From: Bradyrhizobium sp. 200
GTDB taxonomy: Bacteria; Pseudomonadota; Alphaproteobacteria; Rhizobiales; Xanthobacteraceae
Assembly (NCBI RefSeq): GCF_023100945.1
Contig: NZ_CP064689.1
Location: 4,694,001-4,758,000 of the forward strand
Direction of reading: 5' to 3'
Length of the DNA stretch: 64,000 nt
The position numbers and the translations under genes are program-made. A model generated the notes under the pieces. It was not told the origin of the DNA and ran no database searches. It saw only the letters and a program-made list of their open reading frames with translations. Every line of letters starts with the position of its first letter. The stretch's first letter is position 1. Shown one piece after another: positions 59,510-64,000 of this stretch.

Positions 59510-60747
59510 TTTTTCAGCGTGCGCCACGCGATCAACAGCCCCAGCGCCAGTAGCGCCGCTGCCAGCAGGAACGGCGCGCCCGGCATTTTCACTGGCGCCT
59601 TGTCGCTGATGAAATAGGCAAAGGTCAGCGTAAACAGGAACGGGCCAGCCATCTGGGCGATGCTGTTGACGCTGTTGGTCGCGCCCTGCAATTGGCCCTG
59701 CTGATCCGGCGCAACCAGTTGCGTCGTCAATGCCTGGATCGCCGCCCCCGCGACGCCCCACAGCGCCATCACGGGAATGCCGACCCAGAACAGCGGCCCG
59801 GTCGGGGCCGCGCCATAGATGAAGAAGCCCAGCGCGCCGCAGGCAAGCCCCAGCAGCAGCGCCCGGCGCTCGCCGAGGCGGTTGACGATCGGCCCGACGC
59901 CCGCCCCCTGCACCACCATGGCGCAGACGCCGACCAAAGCCAGCGTGAGCCCTACCGTCGTCGTATCCCAGCCATAGCGATAGGTGGCATAGAGCACGAA
60001 GGTGGATGGCAGCACCACATGCGCGACCTGCCCGAAGAAATTCGCCAGCGACAGGCCGGCGAGGATCCGGTTCGAGCGCAGCAGATGCAGCGCGCCGATC
60101 GGGCTGGCGCTTTTCCAGTGAAACGGTGAGCGCCGCTCCAATGGCAGCGACTCGGGGAGGATCAGCCAGCCATAGAGCGTGTTCGCAAAACTCAAACCTG
60201 CCGCGATCCAGAACGGCAGGCGCGGATCCATGCCGCCGAGCAGGCCACCAAGCGCAGGGCCGAGAATGAAGCCGGCGCCGAACGCCGCGCCGATCTTGCC
60301 GAACACCGCGGCGCGCCGTTCCGGCGGCGTCACGTCGGCGATATAGGCAAACGCCGTCGAGATGCTCGCCGAGGTGATGCCGGAGATCACCCGTCCGATG
60401 AACAGCCAGGTCAGCGACGGCGCCAGCGCCATCAGCACATAGTCCAGCGCCAGCCCGAAATTCGACAGCAGCACCACCGGCCGCCGGCCGAAGCGATCCG
60501 AGAGCGCGCCGAGGATCGGCGAGAACAGGAACTGCATCAGCGCCCAGGCGGTGCCGAAGAGGCCAAAGATCCGCGCGGCCGTCGCCGTGTCGTTGTCGAC
60601 AAAGCTTTCCACGAGCTTGGGCAGGATCGGCAGGATCAGGCCGAGCGCCAGCATGTCGAGCAGGATGGTGACGAAGATGAAGGCTGCCGCGCCGCTGCGC
60701 ACCGGCGGCTTGTCGTCGGCAACAACGGTGGACGCCTGTTCGCTCAT
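59506..60747 (-). CDS. MFS efflux transporter (TetA-like, DHA1)
   Basis: 413 residues with 12 helices from ATG 60747. Motif [21 protein letters not shown] lies in the 2-3 loop and motif C-like [20 protein letters not shown] in helix 5, matching drug/H+ antiporters of the TCR/Tet38 group. The ATG overlaps the der stop codon by four bases (ATGA), so it is translated with an essential GTPase. The palindrome at 59428 covers the 3' end. Substrate unknown; tetracycline-type drugs are possible. Confidence 0.9.
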   Translation of the reverse strand: MSEQASTVVADDKPPVRSGAAAFIFVTILLDMLALGLILPILPKLVESFVDNDTATAARIFGLFGTAWALMQFLFSPILGALSDRFGRRPVVLLSNFGLALDYVLMALAPSLTWLFIGRVISGITSASISTAFAYIADVTPPERRAAVFGKIGAAFGAGFILGPALGGLLGGMDPRLPFWIAAGLSFANTLYGWLILPESLPLERRSPFHWKSASPIGALHLLRSNRILAGLSLANFFGQVAHVVLPSTFVLYATYRYGWDTTTVGLTLALVGVCAMVVQGAGVGPIVNRLGERRALLLGLACGALGFFIYGAAPTGPLFWVGIPVMALWGVAGAAIQALTTQLVAPDQQGQLQGATNSVNSIAQMAGPFLFTLTFAYFISDKAPVKMPGAPFLLAAALLALGLLIAWRTLKK

Positions 60748-62129
60748 GACGGCCGCTTGCGCTTGTGGGCGAACGGATTGGCCTTTTCGCGCAGCGTGAT
60801 CCGTATCGGCGTGCCCGGCAGATCGAAAGCCTCGCGCAGGCTGTTGGTGAGATAGCGCAAATAGGACTGCGGCACCGCATCGGCGCGCGAGCAGAACAGC
60901 ACGAAACTCGGCGGACGCCCCTTGGTTTGCGTGATGTAGTTCAGCTTCAGCCGGCGGCCAGACACCGCAGGCGGCGGGTTGGCGTCGACCGCCTGCTCGA
61001 ACCAGCGATTGAGCGCGGCCGTGGGCACGCGCTTGTTCCAGACAGCATAGGCGTCCTGGATCGCGGTCATCAGGCGATCGATGCCCTCGCCCATCAGGCC
61101 GGACACCGCGACGATGGGGGCGCCCTTGACCTGTGGCAGCCAGTGATCGGCATCGCTGCGCAGCGCGGAAATCAAATGGGGCTTGCGCTCCATCAGATCC
61201 CATTTGTTGACCGCAAGCACGATCGCCCGGCCCTCGCGCTCGATCAGGTCGGCGATGCGCAGGTCCTGTTCCTCGAACCGGTTCTGCGCATCCATCATCA
61301 TAACGACGACTTCGGCAAAGCGCACCGCGCGCAGCGCGTCGGCCACCGACAGTTTTTCCAGCTTCTCGTCGATCCGCGAGCGCCGCCTTAGGCCTGCGGT
61401 GTCGAACACGCGGAAATCGCGTCCCTGCCAGGTGATCTCCACCGAAATGGAATCGCGCGTGGTGCCGGCCTCGGCGCTGGTCAATAGCCGCTCCTCGCCG
61501 AGCAGGTGATTGATCAGCGTCGACTTCCCCGCATTGGGGCGGCCGACAATGGCGACGCGGATCGGACGCTGCGCGAGGTCCTCGTCCGACTCGATAATAT
61601 CGTCGTCGTCGAACTCTTCACTCTCTTCAACCGGCTCCGGCATCAGCGCGGCGAGTGCGTCGTAGAGATCGCTCATGCCCTCGCCGTGCTCGGCCGAAAT
61701 CTGGATGGGATCGCCCAGCCCCAGCGCGTAGGACTCCATCGCACCGATTTCGCCGTGCTTGCCCTCGCTCTTGTTGGCGACCAGGACCACCGGCTTGTTG
61801 GCGCGGCGCGCGAAATCGGCGAAAGCGCGATCGTTCGGCGTCAGCCCGGCGCGTGCATCGATCACGAACATCAGCGCGTCCGCCAGTTCGATCGCGGTTT
61901 CGGTCTGCTCCTGCATCCGCGCCGTGAGCGAGCCCTTGGCGCCCTCATCGAGGCCGGCGGTATCGATCACGGTGAATTCGAGATCGCCGAGACGCGCATC
62001 GCCTTCGCGGCGGTCGCGGGTGACGCCGGGCTCGTCATCCACCAGCGCCAGCTTCTGCCCAACCAGCCGGTTGAACAGTGTGGACTTGCCGACATTGGGG
62101 CGGCCGATGATGGCAATCGTAAAGGACAT
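60744..62129 (-). CDS. der: Ribosome-associated GTPase Der (EngA)
   Basis: 461 residues with two consecutive G domains: [16 protein letters not shown] (residues about 8-23) and [16 protein letters not shown] (near 195). DTAGL, NKSEGK, NKWDLM and a C-terminal KH-like domain ([20 protein letters not shown]) follow. It is needed for 50S subunit maturation. The acidic linker between the G domains ([20 protein letters not shown]) is unusually rich in Asp/Glu. The stop overlaps the efflux gene. Confidence 0.97.
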   Translation of the reverse strand: MSFTIAIIGRPNVGKSTLFNRLVGQKLALVDDEPGVTRDRREGDARLGDLEFTVIDTAGLDEGAKGSLTARMQEQTETAIELADALMFVIDARAGLTPNDRAFADFARRANKPVVLVANKSEGKHGEIGAMESYALGLGDPIQISAEHGEGMSDLYDALAALMPEPVEESEEFDDDDIIESDEDLAQRPIRVAIVGRPNAGKSTLINHLLGEERLLTSAEAGTTRDSISVEITWQGRDFRVFDTAGLRRRSRIDEKLEKLSVADALRAVRFAEVVVMMMDAQNRFEEQDLRIADLIEREGRAIVLAVNKWDLMERKPHLISALRSDADHWLPQVKGAPIVAVSGLMGEGIDRLMTAIQDAYAVWNKRVPTAALNRWFEQAVDANPPPAVSGRRLKLNYITQTKGRPPSFVLFCSRADAVPQSYLRYLTNSLREAFDLPGTPIRITLREKANPFAHKRKRPS

Positions 62130-62225
62130 AAATGATCCAAACGCCTCTTTTTGAAGGGCGTGTCAATCGAACGGAAAAGTTGAGCGCCTCCCTTCAGTTC
62201 TGACGAATCAGAATTGAAGAAAGGC

Positions 62226-62295
62226 TTTGATCTCTTTTTGACGCGTTTTCTTCACGCGAACCGGCTTCCACTTCGCTTGAAAACGCGATGGATCA
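62226..62295. repeat. RIME-like palindrome near the lipoprotein gene end
   Basis: CGCGTTTTC (62242-62250) and GAAAACGCG (62279-62287) flank the block ACGCGAACCGGCTTCCACTT, the signature of a common Bradyrhizobium intergenic palindrome. It sits just past the lipoprotein stop codon. Confidence 0.65.
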
Positions 62296-62808
62296 GCGCG
62301 TGAAAGTGCCGCTCGGCATCGGCGCCGGGAACGGCGAAGCCGATTGCTGCGAAGATTGTGCCGGCGCGGCCGATTGATCGGGTGGCGGCGCGGTGGTGCG
62401 CTTGCGCGTGATCTTGGCCGGCTTGGGCGCCGGCGGCGCGGCGGCGGTGCTGCCGTCTTCCTCGGGGGCGGCGTCGGGGTCCGCAGCGGCGGGAGCGGCA
62501 GCCTGCTTGCCCTTGGCTTTCGTGCCGCGCTTCGATTTCGGCTCTTCCGCCGGCGGAGGCGCTGCAGCCTGCGCGTTCGGGTCGTCCTGCTGACGGGCGC
62601 CCCGGTAGAGATCCTTCGGCACGCCCTGCTCAAGGCCCGGCACGCCTTCGGGGAACACCGGCTTGCGCTCGCCGGGCAGCTTCTTCTTGGTATCGAGGAA
62701 GTCGAGCAGATCGCTCGGATCGAAATTGCCCATGCTGCCACAGCCCGCCAGCGCGCTCGAAAGCGCGATGAGGACGGTAGCTGCGATCAAACGTTGCGGG
62801 CGGCGCAT
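62293..62808 (-). CDS. Lipoprotein with Pro/Ala-rich tail
   Basis: 171 residues. The N-terminal lipobox LAGC (Cys23, in ALSSALAGCGSMGNFD) marks lipid attachment after signal peptidase II. The region PSDLLDFLDTKKKLPGERKP and VFPEGVPGLEQGVPKDLYRG is conserved in this order. The rest is low-complexity Ala/Pro/Lys. It lies between the YfgM-like gene and der, where other bacteria have bamB, but it shows no beta-propeller repeats. Role unknown, possibly in outer membrane assembly. Confidence 0.75.
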   Translation of the reverse strand: MRRPQRLIAATVLIALSSALAGCGSMGNFDPSDLLDFLDTKKKLPGERKPVFPEGVPGLEQGVPKDLYRGARQQDDPNAQAAAPPPAEEPKSKRGTKAKGKQAAAPAAADPDAAPEEDGSTAAAPPAPKPAKITRKRTTAPPPDQSAAPAQSSQQSASPFPAPMPSGTFTR

Positions 62809-62837
62809 GGTCGGTTTTCCACTCAGCTCGTTTTAAA

Positions 62838-63491
62838 TCAGCTCTTGGCGACCGGCGGCAGCAAGGCTTCCAGCGCTTCGGCACGCGAGCGCAGGCTCGG
62901 TGGCGTTGCGCCGTCATTGGCAATCAGATCCAGCCATTGCCGCGTCGCCGCAGCGTCGTTGGCGCGCCAGGCCGACAGTGCCAGCAATTCCCGCGCGGTA
63001 TGGCGGAAGGTGGCGCCCGGCGCAGCAGCGGCTTCGAGGCGCTCTTTCATGTTGGGATAGCTGGTGCTTTCCAACAGCAACTGGGCGGCGCGAATCCGCG
63101 CCAGATCCTGCTCGGCGACGCCGACGCTGCGATCAGCGGTGATCTCATCGAACAGCTTTGCCGCGGCCTGCGGATCGCGGTTGGCGACTTCGGCTGCCAT
63201 GCGCAACCGCGCCAGCACGCGATAGCCGAACGGCGCCTTCGCAACGAGATCGGCGAATGCCGCTTCAGCCTCGGCGTGCTTGTTGGCTTCCGAAAGCTCG
63301 ACGGCCTTGTCGAACGCAGCCCCCGCCTCGGCCGCCTTCTTGGCCTCCAGATACTGGTAGCCGCGCCAGCCGCCCACCGCGGCGATGATCAAAATCACGC
63401 CGGCGATGATATAAAGCGAGTATCGGTCCCACAGCTTTTTGAGCTGATCGCGACGGACCTCCTCGTCAATTTCATTAAATAATTCAGACAC
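62838..63491 (-). CDS. YfgM/tetratricopeptide-like membrane protein
   Basis: 217 residues. A cytoplasmic start (SELFNEIDEEVRRDQLKKLW) is followed by one transmembrane helix (SLYIIAGVILIIAAVGGWRG) and a TPR_21-type periplasmic domain (KAVELSEANKHAEAEAAFAD onward). It matches YfgM, an ancillary SecYEG/PpiD chaperone partner. It precedes the lipoprotein and der in the same direction, the usual yfgM-bamB-der order with an altered middle gene. Confidence 0.88.
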   Translation of the reverse strand: MSELFNEIDEEVRRDQLKKLWDRYSLYIIAGVILIIAAVGGWRGYQYLEAKKAAEAGAAFDKAVELSEANKHAEAEAAFADLVAKAPFGYRVLARLRMAAEVANRDPQAAAKLFDEITADRSVGVAEQDLARIRAAQLLLESTSYPNMKERLEAAAAPGATFRHTARELLALSAWRANDAAATRQWLDLIANDGATPPSLRSRAEALEALLPPVAKS

Positions 63492-63735
63492 TTAAAGATA
63501 TCCCATCCCCGAGGAACCGCGCCTTGGGCGGCAGCATCATGCGCCCGATCCCCGTATGGCCGCGGCGTAGCCTATCGATATGGCGGTGGCAAGGCAAAGC
63601 GAGGTGGATCAAAGCGTTAACAGCGGCGCTTATCCGCCTCCGAAATCGGCTGGCAATGTTGACATCGCGGTTCAAAGTTTGGCGTAATCCCGCGCGCTTC
63701 CATTGTCGATCCATCCCCGATTTCTTGGGTGTTTC

Positions 63736-64000
63736 ATGCCTCGCCATGCGCTGGTTTCGATGCTTGCCATGGGGCTGGCAGTGGGACTGGCATCCCTGCC
63801 CGCGGCGTCATTGGCCGACGACATCAAGCCGAAGGCGCCCGAGACGGCATTCTCGGGCAAACTGCGCCCCGACATTTTGGGTATCTCGACCGAATCGAAC
63901 GCCGAATCGGCGCGCGCCGTCTTTGATTCCCTGTTCAAGGACCGTACCGACACCAAGACCGACATCCAGCAGAAGAAACTCGGCGGCGCCAGCTATGTCG
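63736..64000 (+). CDS. Secreted protein, cut by the right edge
   Basis: The first 88 residues are visible from ATG 63736. A signal peptide (LVSMLAMGLAVGLASLPAAS) is followed by LADDIKPKAPETAFSGKLRP and GISTESNAESARAVFDSLFK. No domain is recognised in the visible part. It is divergent from the YfgM-like gene with a 244-bp gap. Function unknown. Confidence 0.6.
   Translation, partial: MPRHALVSMLAMGLAVGLASLPAASLADDIKPKAPETAFSGKLRPDILGISTESNAESARAVFDSLFKDRTDTKTDIQQKKLGGASYV

Noticed and set aside
1..64000. CRISPR arrays, tRNA or rRNA genes
   Set aside because: No regularly spaced direct repeats with spacers and no cloverleaf or rRNA signature were recognised by eye; a covariance-model scan would be needed to exclude small RNAs.

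Overview
The window looks like chromosomal DNA from a Bradyrhizobium-type alphaproteobacterium (Nitrobacteraceae). Three things point this way: high-GC codon use, the gene orders fabD-fabG-acpP-fabF-mltG-yicC-gmk and rpsF-rpsR-(DUF2232)-rplI followed by dnaB-alr, and several intergenic palindromes that I recognise from memory as common in Bradyrhizobium. The species assignment is inference; no rRNA or tRNA gene was seen.

Layout. 1-4760 is a decayed accessory edge: the tail of a TPR protein, a complete IS3-family element (293-1668) whose orfB is frameshifted, a DUF6894 gene, an SGNH esterase, a dead alcohol dehydrogenase tail, a small secreted protein, and a higBA locus whose toxin is frameshifted and whose antitoxin is intact. 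4757-10476 holds a divergent Lrp/hydrolase pair, a long repeat-rich intergenic region, a secreted caspase-like protein with two tandem small secreted paralogs, and a membrane protein with 7-residue repeats. 10495-17191 (minus strand) is the fatty acid synthesis/cell envelope cluster ending in gmk. 17303-19731 has a LysE exporter and a TetR-desaturase operon behind a perfect palindrome. 20025-26052 is the ribosomal rpsF-rpsR ... DUF2232-rplI group, interrupted by a complete TAXI-type TRAP transporter operon that includes a 31-residue membrane peptide. 26100-27166 is a PaaI/TetR operon with its own palindrome. 27270-33411 contains a heme protein with a long disordered tail, a cyclopropane fatty acid synthase-like enzyme, small proteins, dnaB and alr. 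33616-38178 contains an FAD monooxygenase, an amino-acid-type binding protein and a divergent winged-helix/ATPase regulator with three 10-bp tandem repeats in front of it. 38373-43164 contains xthA, a fused membrane/spermidine-synthase-like protein, a cupin and a cyclase.

43316-51970 is the most unusual part. It has a TauE exporter, a membrane adenylate cyclase, two tandem genes for tiny Sec-type peptides sharing an almost identical leader, a MacA/MacB-like three-gene exporter, and an ECF sigma factor with its overlapping anti-sigma factor. The layout suggests a peptide made in the cytoplasm, exported by Sec and possibly handled by the MacAB-like pump, with an extracytoplasmic stress sigma factor beside it; that link is a hypothesis.

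52094-63491 returns to core genes: radA, cvpA, purF, an SDR, an NHL-repeat protein, an ABC binding protein, an efflux pump overlapping der, a lipoprotein and a YfgM-like TPR protein. A secreted protein is cut by the window edge at 64000.
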